This document shows positions 9,304 through 18,526 of a stretch of 64,000 nt of DNA, in pieces. The notes beneath the pieces are model-generated. The model ran no database searches, was not told the origin of the DNA, and worked only from the letters and a program-made list of their open reading frames with translations. The stretch's first letter is position 1. Each line of letters begins with the position of its first letter. Location of the stretch: contig NZ_VXLC01000025.1 of the NCBI RefSeq assembly GCF_008704205.1, positions 108,913 to 172,912 of the forward strand, in the 5' to 3' direction. Both the position numbers and the translations under genes were made by a program. Source of the DNA: Nocardia colli (GTDB taxonomy: Bacteria; Actinomycetota; Actinomycetes; Mycobacteriales; Mycobacteriaceae).

Positions 9304-9969
9304 ATGGCCCCTGCCGATCCGAATCGCGCCTCCACCGCCCGCACCCGGCGGCATCGCGCCGCGGGCGCGGCCCGCCGTGACGCGCTGGTCCAGGCCACGG
9401 TCGCGGTGGTAGCCGAGCAGGGCATGGCCGGCGTCACCCACCGCGCGGTGACCGAGCGCGCCGGAGTACCCCTGGCCACGATCAGCTACTTCTTCGAATC
9501 GATCGACGCGCTCGCCGAAGAGGCACTGCGCGTCTTCATCGCCGAGCGAGTGCGGGTGCTGACCGCGCTCAGCGACGCGCTCGCGACAACCGACCACGAC
9601 ATCGCCGACCTGGCCACGCTGTTCGCCGACGCCGCGGCGGCGGATCGCACCCAGAGCATGGCCATGATCGAGGCGGTGCTGCACGCAGGTCGTCATCCCG
9701 GACACCGCACCGCAGTCGCCGCGGCGCTGGACGCGCTACGGCAGGTCGCGGTCACCACGCTCCGCGCCGCCGGAGCGAACGACCCCGAGACCACAGCCGA
9801 ATCCTTCGTCGCCCTGATCGACGGCTTCGCCCTGCACGCCCTCGCCGCAGAAACCCAGCAGGTCGATCGAATCGCCCTCCGCCGCGCCATCCAGGCCCTG
9901 TTCCTCGGCGAACTCGTCGCGGCAGGCCGAATCGAAGACGCCACACACCTGGCCGCGCAATCGACTTAG
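9304..9969 (+). CDS. TetR-family transcriptional regulator
   Basis: The 221-residue protein starts with a basic tail (ARTRRHRAAGAARRDALVQA). A TetR helix-turn-helix follows at about residues 40-65 (GVTHRAVTERAGVPLATISYFF), and then a helical ligand-binding domain. The second recognition segment PLATISYFFESID matches the canonical TetR pattern. No clear ribosome site precedes the ATG, consistent with a leaderless message. It is transcribed away from the lactonase and nuclease-fold operon, and the shared region holds a palindrome, so it most likely represses that operon and itself. The ligand is unknown; a lactone or phenolic effector would fit the neighbour but is not shown. Confidence 0.88.
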   Translation: MAPADPNRASTARTRRHRAAGAARRDALVQATVAVVAEQGMAGVTHRAVTERAGVPLATISYFFESIDALAEEALRVFIAERVRVLTALSDALATTDHDIADLATLFADAAAADRTQSMAMIEAVLHAGRHPGHRTAVAAALDALRQVAVTTLRAAGANDPETTAESFVALIDGFALHALAAETQQVDRIALRRAIQALFLGELVAAGRIEDATHLAAQST

Positions 9970-10182
9970 ACCGGCGGCGCGCCCCCAGTTCCATTGGCAT
10001 CGGCGATGCCCGAGAATTGCCGAAAGCTGTGTCAACCGGTCTTGCAGCCCAGCTGAGAATGACTGTGCCACAAAAACTATGGGCACTTCGGAGAATTTCC
10101 AGCGCACCCGGAGCGCTGATGGGTATGCGTACAATATTGGGTTAACCGTTCCGCAGGCAATGCTGAGGGGAAGGTCCGGGGG

Positions 10183-10569
10183 ATGTCTGATACCGACGGC
10201 CGGGGAGCTCTGCGCAGTGAAATCGCGGCGTTCTATGCCGGTTTCGGTCAGTCCGACGCCTTGCAGGCCGCATTTCGGCAGGCGGCGCTGTTCGTGCCGG
10301 TGACCGAGGAGGAGCGCGTCACCATTTCCCAGCTGGGTGGCGTCGATTGGCTGTGTGCCTTCACCAGCATCGAGGAATACGCCCGCTACATGATGGCGCG
10401 CGGCTATCTGACCGAGAACGGCATCGGGGCCGACCGCGAGTATCGGTATCACACGCTCGCGGGGTGGCGGTTGCTCGAATACGCCGAGTCCCGGGAGCAG
10501 CCGACCGGCATCACGGTCGACATCGTCGGGTCGGCCCCGATGGCATTTCCGCCGGAAGTGACCGAGTAA
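10183..10569 (+). CDS. Small SseB-like domain protein, first gene of the RHS toxin operon
   Basis: The 128 residues contain a block resembling the N-terminal SseB fold: FRQAALFVPVTEEERVTI followed by GGVDWLCAFTSIEEYARYM. Actinobacteria often carry such proteins beside type VII or toxin genes. Short spacing links it to the next gene (20 bases), so it belongs to the toxin operon. A likely role is chaperone or adaptor for the secreted substrates, which is inference from position. The ribosome site GGGGG lies directly before the ATG, which is short. The 213 bases upstream are AT-richer and probably hold the operon promoter; no clean -35/-10 pair was picked. No signal peptide or membrane segment is visible. 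Confidence 0.65.
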   Translation: MSDTDGRGALRSEIAAFYAGFGQSDALQAAFRQAALFVPVTEEERVTISQLGGVDWLCAFTSIEEYARYMMARGYLTENGIGADREYRYHTLAGWRLLEYAESREQPTGITVDIVGSAPMAFPPEVTE

Positions 10570-10589
10570 CAAAAGAATCGAGGGGGCAC

Positions 10590-11210
10590 ATGGCACAGCA
10601 GGTGAAAGTCGACCCGGCGGTTCTCCAGCAGGCCGCGAAAGGAATCGAATCCACCATCGGCGAGCTGTCGAACATGGGCATCGGCGAAACCGGGAATATG
10701 GGCCGCGGGTTCTCGCTGCTGACCATGTCGACGCTGGAGGCGGGCAAGCAGACGGTCCAGAAAACCTTCGAGGAGTTCACCGAGCGGTGGTCGTGGGGCG
10801 TGCGCGCGCTGGTGCAGGCCGGCAACTCGATCGCCATGAGCCTCGGGCTGGCGGCCGGACGCTATCACGAGATGGACACCAAGCTGCAGGACCTGGGCAA
10901 GAAGATGTGGACGCACCTGGCGGGTAACCCACACCTCACCGATGAACAGATCACCAGCCGGTCATGGGGAGATACGTTCTCCGACAACGCGTTCAACCAC
11001 ATCCGCAACGCCGACTACAGCATGGCGTCGTTCGACAAGGCGAACCAGAAGATACAGACGAATTGGAAAGTGATCGAAGCGGTCGGCCCGCAGGCGTACG
11101 CGAACCTGTCCCCCATCACCGGCAGCCTGATCACCGGTGAGACACCCGGCTGGAACACCGGCGCGGCGCAGAAGGCGGCCGACATCATGAAGGAGTCGGG
11201 GGGACAGTAA
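10590..11210 (+). CDS. ESX/WXG-like helical protein preceding the RHS toxin
   Basis: This 206-residue protein is almost entirely predicted helix in its first 130 residues, starting MAQQVKVDPAVLQQAAKGIE in the manner of WXG100 and related type VII substrates. A WSWG at about residue 68 sits where the helical turn of a WXG hairpin would be. The protein is longer than a classical 100-residue WXG100. AGGGGG precedes the ATG by 4 bases. It is followed after 2 bases by the toxin gene, so the two are translationally coupled. The likely role is a partner that helps deliver the RHS protein through a type VII (ESX-like) machine; no core ESX gene is in the window. Function is inferred from context. Confidence 0.7.
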   Translation: MAQQVKVDPAVLQQAAKGIESTIGELSNMGIGETGNMGRGFSLLTMSTLEAGKQTVQKTFEEFTERWSWGVRALVQAGNSIAMSLGLAAGRYHEMDTKLQDLGKKMWTHLAGNPHLTDEQITSRSWGDTFSDNAFNHIRNADYSMASFDKANQKIQTNWKVIEAVGPQAYANLSPITGSLITGETPGWNTGAAQKAADIMKESGGQ

Positions 11211-11212
11211 CT

Positions 11213-14200
11213 TTGGGGTTCTGGGACATCGTCGACAGTATCGGCGAAGCGATCGAGGATGGCGTCGAAGCGGTTGTCGAAGGGGCCGGCCAGGTCATCG
11301 ACGACACGCTGGACTTCGTCGCCGACGGCGCGAAAGCGATCGGCCTGGACGGCATCGCCGAGGGATTGGATGATCTAGGCGACAATATCGCCTCGGCCAC
11401 CGGCGGCGACGTCGAAGAGGAAGAGCTCGGCGAGACGGAAGATCCGAAGGAACTGATCCGCGGCGACCCGTCCGAAATCCACTCCACCGCAGAGACATTG
11501 CAGAAGATGGCCGCCGCCGTCGAAGCCACTGGCCAGGCGCTCAAGCAGATCGACGCCGCCGAATGGGTCGGCGAGGGCGCGGACGCGTTCAACGCGGTCT
11601 ACGACAAGCAGCCCAAGCTGTGGTTCGACTGCGCCGACGCGTTCACCTCGGCGGCGATGGCGATGCGGGCCTGGCACAACGAGGTCAAAACCGCACAGGA
11701 CAAGGCCGCCGACGCCATCGACAAATGGAAGGCCGCGGACGCGGAGGAGCGCAGGCAGAAGAACTGGTGGAACTCGCTCACCGGCGAGCAGCAGGCACAG
11801 ACCACGCTGGTCGACACCTGGACCCCGATGCGCAATGATGCGCGAGAGATATTGCGCGGCGCGCGAACTCAGCGCGACAACGGTGCGTCCATCGCGGTGA
11901 GCGCCTTCACCGCCGCCACCGAAAAAGCACCGAAGGAGCCGCCTTTCAGCGACCGCTGGATGGCCAACGTCTCGGATCTGTACGGGGTGCTCGAACACGG
12001 GGCATTGAACTTCACCTCGGGCCTGCTCACCAGTTTCACCGGGCTCGTGCAGTTCGTGCGCCAGGTCAACCCGACCGACATCTACAACCTGACCCATCCG
12101 GCCGAATACGCGGCCGGTCTGTCCGATCTAGCGACGGGATTGGTTGTCGCAGCGGCAGATCCGGGCGCGACGGTATCGGCGATACTGTCCGACGCCAGGA
12201 AGAACCCGTTCGAATTCCTCGGTGCGTTGACCGGTGACGCGCTACTCACCGCGGCCACCGGCGGTGGCGGCAGCGCCAAGACCGCGATCAACGCGCTGCG
12301 GAAGATCAAAGATGCCAGCCGGCTCACCCGCATTGCCGACGATGTCGGTGACGTCGGACGCCACCTGCCCCGCTCCGCCCCGCGCCCGACGCCGACGCAC
12401 GAACCGCCCGGCACCCCTTCGCATCTGTCGATGGAGACGTCGCAGCATCCCGCCCCGACGACTGTCGACAACGGGCACACACCCACCAATTCGCACCCGA
12501 TCCAGGCGAACAGCCATCCAGAGGCACCGGCGACGAGGGCTGAGCCGAGTCCGAATCGACCGGAGTCCAGCCCGACTCAGCACACGCCCGAACAAGCGCC
12601 CACGCAACACGCGCCCGAACATCACGCGCCCGAGCCCGCGCCGACACATCACACACCTGACCCCGCGCCGACTCGACACGCGGATCCCGATCCGACACCG
12701 GCGCCGCACGCGGATCCATCGCCTGGCCCGAGTTCGCATGCCGATCCCTCGCCGACGCCGAACCAGCATGTGGATCCCGCGCCCGACCGTTCGCCCGCCC
12801 CACACCCGGACCCGGACCCGGCGTCTTCGCCGCACACCAGGCCGGACCCGGAACCGGCGTCTCGTCCGAACCCCGATCCCGATCCCGATCCGACGCGCAC
12901 CGATCCGCGCCCGGAGGCGGCGAATCCGGCAGCGCACGTGGACAACACCCCGTCGCCGCACGCCGGGCCGGAACACGCGCCGAGCCCGCGGAGTGAGGTC
13001 GATTCGACACCGGCCCCGCATGCTGATGCGCCTGCACGTCCCGAAGGGACCACCGCTCCGCATACAACTCCCGAGACGACATCGCCACACACCAATCCCG
13101 ACACAACGTCGCCACACACCAATCCCGACGCGACGTCGCCGCACACGAATCCTGAGGCGACACCCTCCGCGCGCGCGGACGCGGACCGCACTCCGAGCAC
13201 ACGCGTGGATCCCGACTCCGCTCCGGCGTCACACAACCAGCCTGATGGGGCAGCGCCGGGTCGCCCGCACACGCCCGAGGGACAACCCGCCGCCACTCGC
13301 CAACCCGATCCGGTCCCCGCATGGCATGGGAATCCCGCGCCCCATGTCGATAGCCCAGCACCTCACACCCGGCCGGACGCAACACCGGGAGCGCGCCCCC
13401 AATCAGATCCCACACCCGCGAACCGTCCACACTCCGACGCCCCGCGCTCCGATCCCGCGGCCCGCCCACAGCCCGATCGAGCACCCGCGGCACGCACGAA
13501 TCCGGATCCGACACCCACGACGCGTTCCCATCCCGACAGGGCCCCGACAGCCCGACCACAGCGCGACCCGGTACCGGCAGGCCGCGCCGACCCGCATTCG
13601 TCGCCTTCTGCCCGCACACAACCACATTCGCCATCGCACACACGTCCAGACCACCCACCGCAGCGCCCACATACCGACCCGCCGACCCGCGCCCACCCGA
13701 ACGAACCGCAGCGTCATCCGGACTCGCCGACCAGCCGCCGTCCGGATGCCGACGCGAATCCGCGAGCGCCACATCATGATCCGGACCGTGCAGCCGATCG
13801 CAGGGATGGCGACCGTCCACATGGACCGGATGATCCGCCGCGAGATCGTCATCCGGATCGAGATCACGAGACAGACCACGAGCGCCGGACGGACCGCGAT
13901 CGCGGTCCGGACCGGGATCGCGGACCAGAGCACGACCGCACGCCTGACAACCACCGCGAACACCAGCCAGACCACGAGCGCCGACCGCATGATCGCCAGC
14001 CTGACCGTGATCGTGGACCAGACCGGGATCGCCGACCCGAGCACGACCGCCAACCGGATCACGAACGTAAACCCGACCACGATCGCAAACCAGATCGCGA
14101 CCACAAGCCCGACCACGACCGCGAACCAGACCGCGACCACAAGCACGATCGCAATCACAAGCCCGACCACGATCGTGACCCGGAGCGCGACCACCGATCT

Positions 14201-17200
14201 GATCATGACCGCGAACCGAATCGCGATCCCGACCACGATCGCCGACATGACCACGACCGAGACCACCCGACGGCACAGGACCGAGCCGACGCCGACCGCA
14301 ACGCCCACGATCACGCGCGCGAATCCGGCCCCGAAACCGATCGGACGCCGGAACAGAAGACCTGTTCCGAAGACCCCGTCGACATCAGCACCGGCGAATT
14401 CCTGCTTCCTGAAACAGATCTCGACCTACCCGGCGTCCTCTCGCTGACATTGCTGCGCGCTTACCACTCGAACTACCGATTCGGTCGCTGGTTCGGCCCG
14501 TCGTGGTCCAGCACCTTGGACGCGCGGATCGTCGTCGAAGAGGCCGGTGTCACGTTCATCGGCGAGAACGCGATGATGCTCGCCTACCCGCATGCCGAGG
14601 TCGGCGTTCCCGTGCACCCACTGTCCGAGGGCCAGCAATGGTCACTGACCCGCACCGACGCCGGCGGCTATCGCGTACGGGATCAACGCCGAGAGCTGAT
14701 CTGGCACTTCGCCCCCGAGCTCGGATTAGACGGCATCGAAGCCAGATTCGGCAACTACGCGGTCTCGGCCATTACCGACCGACACCACAATCGCCTCCGT
14801 TTCCACTACGACGCCGACGGTGTCCCGGTCGGCGTCACGCACTCGGGCGGATACCGCGTCCGCATCGACTCCGACCGCGCCCGGATCACCGGCCTCTCCC
14901 TCATCACCGACGACCCGGATATCGGCGAGTTCGCTACGCCCATACTGGAATTCACCTACGACGACACGAATCTGATCGCGGTCACCGACGCCGACGGCGC
15001 CACCACCCGCTACACCTACGATGCCGACCACCGGATGACGTCCTGGACCGACTCCAACGGCAACCAAATGGTCAACACCTACGACGAGTCCGGCCGCGTC
15101 GTCTTCCAACGCGGCACCGCCGGAATCCTCAACTGCGACTACGACTATCTCCCCCTCCCCGACGGCTCCGGCCGCCTCACCACCATCACCGACTCACTCG
15201 GCGCCACCACCTCCCACGGCTTCGACCGCGAACTCCAGCTGCGCGACATCATCGACCCGACCGGCGGCCGCACGCACATCGACTACAACGCCGACCGCAG
15301 ACCACTGGCCATCACCGATCCCGACGGAGCCGTTACTCGCTACGTATACAACGCTGCGGGCGACCGATCGAAAATCATTCGACCCGACGGGAATTCGATC
15401 GAGATCGAATATCTCTGGCGCAACCGCCCCAGCACGATCACCTCGCCCGACGGTTCCGTCTCGCGTCGCGAATGGACCGAGGACGGCGACCTCGCCGCCG
15501 CCATCGACCCCGCCGACAACCGCACCGAATTCACCTACCATCCCAACGGCGCTCTGGCCACCATCGTCGGATCCAACGGCGCCCGCACCGCTATGGAGGT
15601 GGACGCGGCCGGTCTCCTGGTCCAAATCACCCAACCCGACGGCGCGGTAACCCACATCCGGCGCGATGCAGCAGGGCGCCCGACACACATCATCGATCCG
15701 CTCGGCTCAGTGACCCGCTTCGAATGGTCCGCCGCCGGAAAGCTACTCCGCAGAACGGATCCCGACGACCACACCGAATCGTGGGCCTACGACGGTGAAG
15801 GCAACACTCTCGCCCACACCGACCGCGCGGGTGGGTCGACCCGGTTCGCTTACGGCGCTTTCGATCTCCTGCACTCCCGCACCGATCCCGACGGCTCGAT
15901 CACCCGGTACACCTGGGACAACGAACGCCGCATCACCGCCGTCCACAACCCGATCGACCAAAGCTGGACCTACGAATACGACAGTGCCGGAAGGTTGGTC
16001 GCCGAAACCGACTACGCCGGAACCACAACCCGATACACCTTCGACCGAGCCGGCCGAATCGGCGCGATCACCCCGGCCACCGGCACAACTCGGCACCAAC
16101 GCCACGACATCCTCGGTCGCCTCACCGAGATCACCGCCGGGGACGCCTGGATCCGTTACACCTATGATCCGGTGGGACGCGTCCTATCTGCGGTCAACGG
16201 CGTCGGTGCCGACCCCACCCACTCGCTCGAATTCGCCTACACCACAACCGGAAGCGTGGCCGCTGAGCAGCTCGATACCCGGGCGCCGATGGTGTTCGAG
16301 CACGATCAGCGCGGCCACCTGGTCCGCCGGACCACCCCCTCCGGATCCGTAGCCACCTGGCATCATGACGTCTCCGGTCGCCTGGATCATTTCAGCGCCG
16401 ACGAGCATGACGTCACCTTCGACTACGATCCACTCGGCCGGCTGACCAGCTGGCGCATCGGCGAGCTGGCGGTGACCCGTGGTATCACCACAGTCGGCCA
16501 GGTAGCCCACCAAGAGGTGACTGCGTTTCCTGCCAGGTCCCTGTCCCTCGGATCCGGCATGTCCGCTCGACCCGCCCCGCATCTACTCCGTCGCGACGAC
16601 TTCACCTACCGCCCAGACGGATACCTCACCGCACACACCGTGGTCCGCTCGCAGACCGACGTCCTACAGCGCGACTACAGCCTCGACGCCGCCGGTCGGG
16701 TCACCACCGTTTCCACCAACGGCACGCCCACCGAGCGCTATGCCTACAACGCTCTCAGCAACATCACCGACTCCACCACTCCCGCGTCCGGCGTCCACCC
16801 GACTTCGACACCCGTTGCCGCACGGCCTCTCCCGGCGCAGGACGGCCGCCGCGAATATCGCGACAACCTCCTCATCCGCGACGGCCGAACGCGCTACCGC
16901 TACGACCGAGCCGGTCGGCTGATCCGCAAAACCACCGTCCGACTGTCCCGCAAACCCGACGTCTGGCACTACCGCTACAACGCCTTCGATGAACTCACCG
17001 ACGTCTGGACCCCGGACCGCCAATGGTGGCACTACACCTACGACGCCCTCGGCCGTCGCACCACCAAACAGCACCTCGCCACCGACGGCACCATCCTCGA
17101 GCGCATCGATTACCTATGGGACGGCCTACATCTCATCGAACAGGCCACCAGCACCTCGACCACACGCTGGCAGTACCAGCCTGGCTCACACACACCGCTC

Positions 17201-18019
17201 ACCCAAACCACCGACGGGGCCATGATCGACCGCGAGTTCTATGCGATCATCACCGACCTCGTCGGCGCCCCTACCGAACTGATAGATCCCGCCACCGCCC
17301 ACCCCGCGGCAACCGCAGGCGCCGACCTCTGGGGCCGGACCGAGTGGCACGGCAAAACAAGCTCCCCGCTACGGTTTCCGGGGCAAATCCATGACCCCGA
17401 AACCGGGCTGCACTACAACATGTTCAGGTACTACAACCCGGACACCGGTCAATACCTCACACCCGACCCACTCGGCCTCGCCCCGTCACCCAATCCCTAT
17501 GCCTATCCCAGCAATCCGCTCAGGTTCATCGACCCGCTCGGTCTGACACCGACCGCGTGCGAGCGGCTGGCCAACTTCGATCGACAGGTCACGCCCGGGG
17601 AGCTCGAACGTGCGCCGGCCCCATACCCGGGCGGCGACATCGGGCACGCACTCGAACGACACGGCGTCACCCCGGAGGTCCAGGCGTCCATCCTCAACAA
17701 CCCGGATCGGGTCTTCAGCGGACGGTACGAGGGTAAACACAAAATCACCGGTGAGCCCTATACGCGCGACGTCGATGTCTACTACCAGGCAGGAACGAAC
17801 GAATACACCAGGGGTTCGGTGGTGATCACCGAGGCAGGTAACAAGAGGTCCGTCATCACTGCCTATGGTTTGATCGACAAAAGGAAGCCAAAGGTGCGGG
17901 GAGCCAAGCTGGAAAACTGGGCGGGCCACCCGAATTACGTCGAGATCCGCACAACTGACGGCGCCCACGAAGTGGTGTATCCCAACCGGGAGCTCTGGGA
18001 AAGGAACGGCTGGCCATGA
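11213..18019 (+). CDS. Giant RHS-repeat polymorphic toxin with WXG-type N terminus
   Basis: The 2268-residue protein starts at a TTG (MGFWDIVDSIGEAIEDG) after a GGGGGG ribosome site. Residues 1-260 are helical, with WVGEGADAF near 117-125 resembling the WXG signature. A conserved hydrophobic segment (about 295-350) follows. Residues about 383-1045 are an extreme low-complexity linker rich in Pro, His, Asp and Arg. At about 1055 the DUF6531-like entry DPVDISTGEFLLPETDLDLP begins a run of YD/RHS repeats (for example RYTYDADH, FAYGAFD) up to the core-closing FRYYNPDTGQYLTPDPLGL near 2067-2085. RHS proteins form a sealed cage around their C-terminal toxin, which is cut off after the DPLGL motif. 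The last 157 residues are the variable toxin. Delivery by type VII secretion is inferred from the N terminus and upstream gene. Confidence 0.9.
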   Translation: MGFWDIVDSIGEAIEDGVEAVVEGAGQVIDDTLDFVADGAKAIGLDGIAEGLDDLGDNIASATGGDVEEEELGETEDPKELIRGDPSEIHSTAETLQKMAAAVEATGQALKQIDAAEWVGEGADAFNAVYDKQPKLWFDCADAFTSAAMAMRAWHNEVKTAQDKAADAIDKWKAADAEERRQKNWWNSLTGEQQAQTTLVDTWTPMRNDAREILRGARTQRDNGASIAVSAFTAATEKAPKEPPFSDRWMANVSDLYGVLEHGALNFTSGLLTSFTGLVQFVRQVNPTDIYNLTHPAEYAAGLSDLATGLVVAAADPGATVSAILSDARKNPFEFLGALTGDALLTAATGGGGSAKTAINALRKIKDASRLTRIADDVGDVGRHLPRSAPRPTPTHEPPGTPSHLSMETSQHPAPTTVDNGHTPTNSHPIQANSHPEAPATRAEPSPNRPESSPTQHTPEQAPTQHAPEHHAPEPAPTHHTPDPAPTRHADPDPTPAPHADPSPGPSSHADPSPTPNQHVDPAPDRSPAPHPDPDPASSPHTRPDPEPASRPNPDPDPDPTRTDPRPEAANPAAHVDNTPSPHAGPEHAPSPRSEVDSTPAPHADAPARPEGTTAPHTTPETTSPHTNPDTTSPHTNPDATSPHTNPEATPSARADADRTPSTRVDPDSAPASHNQPDGAAPGRPHTPEGQPAATRQPDPVPAWHGNPAPHVDSPAPHTRPDATPGARPQSDPTPANRPHSDAPRSDPAARPQPDRAPAARTNPDPTPTTRSHPDRAPTARPQRDPVPAGRADPHSSPSARTQPHSPSHTRPDHPPQRPHTDPPTRAHPNEPQRHPDSPTSRRPDADANPRAPHHDPDRAADRRDGDRPHGPDDPPRDRHPDRDHETDHERRTDRDRGPDRDRGPEHDRTPDNHREHQPDHERRPHDRQPDRDRGPDRDRRPEHDRQPDHERKPDHDRKPDRDHKPDHDREPDRDHKHDRNHKPDHDRDPERDHRSDHDREPNRDPDHDRRHDHDRDHPTAQDRADADRNAHDHARESGPETDRTPEQKTCSEDPVDISTGEFLLPETDLDLPGVLSLTLLRAYHSNYRFGRWFGPSWSSTLDARIVVEEAGVTFIGENAMMLAYPHAEVGVPVHPLSEGQQWSLTRTDAGGYRVRDQRRELIWHFAPELGLDGIEARFGNYAVSAITDRHHNRLRFHYDADGVPVGVTHSGGYRVRIDSDRARITGLSLITDDPDIGEFATPILEFTYDDTNLIAVTDADGATTRYTYDADHRMTSWTDSNGNQMVNTYDESGRVVFQRGTAGILNCDYDYLPLPDGSGRLTTITDSLGATTSHGFDRELQLRDIIDPTGGRTHIDYNADRRPLAITDPDGAVTRYVYNAAGDRSKIIRPDGNSIEIEYLWRNRPSTITSPDGSVSRREWTEDGDLAAAIDPADNRTEFTYHPNGALATIVGSNGARTAMEVDAAGLLVQITQPDGAVTHIRRDAAGRPTHIIDPLGSVTRFEWSAAGKLLRRTDPDDHTESWAYDGEGNTLAHTDRAGGSTRFAYGAFDLLHSRTDPDGSITRYTWDNERRITAVHNPIDQSWTYEYDSAGRLVAETDYAGTTTRYTFDRAGRIGAITPATGTTRHQRHDILGRLTEITAGDAWIRYTYDPVGRVLSAVNGVGADPTHSLEFAYTTTGSVAAEQLDTRAPMVFEHDQRGHLVRRTTPSGSVATWHHDVSGRLDHFSADEHDVTFDYDPLGRLTSWRIGELAVTRGITTVGQVAHQEVTAFPARSLSLGSGMSARPAPHLLRRDDFTYRPDGYLTAHTVVRSQTDVLQRDYSLDAAGRVTTVSTNGTPTERYAYNALSNITDSTTPASGVHPTSTPVAARPLPAQDGRREYRDNLLIRDGRTRYRYDRAGRLIRKTTVRLSRKPDVWHYRYNAFDELTDVWTPDRQWWHYTYDALGRRTTKQHLATDGTILERIDYLWDGLHLIEQATSTSTTRWQYQPGSHTPLTQTTDGAMIDREFYAIITDLVGAPTELIDPATAHPAATAGADLWGRTEWHGKTSSPLRFPGQIHDPETGLHYNMFRYYNPDTGQYLTPDPLGLAPSPNPYAYPSNPLRFIDPLGLTPTACERLANFDRQVTPGELERAPAPYPGGDIGHALERHGVTPEVQASILNNPDRVFSGRYEGKHKITGEPYTRDVDVYYQAGTNEYTRGSVVITEAGNKRSVITAYGLIDKRKPKVRGAKLENWAGHPNYVEIRTTDGAHEVVYPNRELWERNGWP
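12360..14350 (+). repeat. Low-complexity repetitive linker within the RHS toxin gene
   Basis: About 2 kb of the coding sequence encodes short imperfect repeats. The first part is Pro/Thr/His/Asp-rich (for example SPHTNPDTT, SPHTNPDAT and SPHTNPEAT in tandem near 13080-13160). From about 13780 to 14290 the units become Asp/Arg/His/Pro-rich (DHDRKPDRDHKPDHDRE-like). The frame is maintained throughout, with no stop. Other frames are also open here simply because of base composition. Such a stretch probably acts as an extended, highly charged spacer crossing the cell wall. Confidence 0.85.
17546..18016 (+). other. C-terminal toxin tip of the RHS protein, possible BECR-fold nuclease
   Basis: These 157 residues follow the DPLGL boundary at which RHS proteins self-cleave. 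The segment GHALERHGVTPEV near the start, the following NNPDRVFSGRY, and RSVITAYGLIDKR resemble the His/Arg and Thr-x-Tyr placement of barnase-EndoU-colicin-RelE (BECR) type RNases. That assignment is by eye and could be wrong. The tip is Lys/Arg-rich at its end, consistent with nucleic acid binding. The partner gene starts on its stop codon. Confidence 0.55.
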
Positions 18020-18432
18020 CGATCGACAACGGCGCCGAGGACGACCCAGCACCCGGCCGGTGGAGGTCGGCGATCGATGCCCTCGCCGAGAGTCTCGCCC
18101 GCCACCTCGGCGAGCCGGTGACCGTGGTCAACACCACCGAGATCGAGCAGGGGTTCTCCTGTCTCGTCCGGGGAGCTGAGCCGTCCGGGCCATCCCTTCA
18201 GCTGGCGTGGGAGGGGGTACTCGGCATGGGATACAGCGATGGACAGCCGGACATCAGCGTAGTGCTTTTCCTGTACAGCCGAGGCCGTCGCCTACGGCTC
18301 GACGACCAGTCCGGCAGTTATCTCGAGATCGTCTACGAGGGCCCGTTCGACGGCTCCGGAACCTGGCGTGATCTGGGCTGGCTACAGGACGACCTCGGCG
18401 AGTTCGAGGGCTACGACAGCTACGGCGACTGA
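18016..18432 (+). CDS. Putative immunity protein for the RHS toxin
   Basis: The ATG overlaps the toxin stop (ATGA at 18016-18019), the usual coupling of a toxin with its antidote. The 138-residue product is strongly acidic, especially its C terminus (DDLGEFEGYDSYGD), opposite in charge to the basic toxin tip. There is no signal peptide or membrane helix, so it would act in the cytoplasm by binding the toxin domain. I do not recognise the family. Position and charge are the evidence for function; the binding partner is inferred. Confidence 0.75.
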   Translation: MTIDNGAEDDPAPGRWRSAIDALAESLARHLGEPVTVVNTTEIEQGFSCLVRGAEPSGPSLQLAWEGVLGMGYSDGQPDISVVLFLYSRGRRLRLDDQSGSYLEIVYEGPFDGSGTWRDLGWLQDDLGEFEGYDSYGD

Positions 18433-18465
18433 CCGACCATTGCGACCGCAGGATCGGCCGTAGCG

Positions 18466-18496
18466 GGCGGGAATACTCGACTCGCTCCTTCCCGCC
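18466..18496. terminator. Hairpin terminator between convergent genes
   Basis: GGCGGGAA and TTCCCGCC form a perfect 8-base stem around a 15-base loop, in the 94-base gap between the immunity gene and the oppositely directed DoxX gene. There is no long T tract on the plus side, as is usual in high-GC actinomycetes. It could end transcription from both directions. Confidence 0.6.
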
Positions 18497-18526
18497 TCGA
18501 CCATGGTCAGCATGACCACGACGTCG

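Larger units (their letters stand above)
10183..18432 (+). other. Polymorphic toxin operon (SseB-like, WXG-like, RHS toxin, putative immunity)
   Basis: Four genes with gaps of 20 and 2 bases and one 4-base overlap run in the same direction and end at a strong hairpin. The order helper, helical partner, giant toxin, small overlapping gene matches the known logic of contact- or secretion-dependent polymorphic toxins. The N-terminal WXG features suggest type VII delivery. Confidence 0.75.

Noticed and set aside
13070..13160. Short tandem repeats that look like a CRISPR-type pattern
   Set aside because: The units encode SPHTNP-like peptides in the toxin frame, without distinct spacers of constant length and without cas genes.
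12234..14447. Long alternative frames across the RHS linker on both strands
   Set aside because: They are open only because the repetitive linker has biased base composition; the RHS frame is continuous and has domains on both sides.
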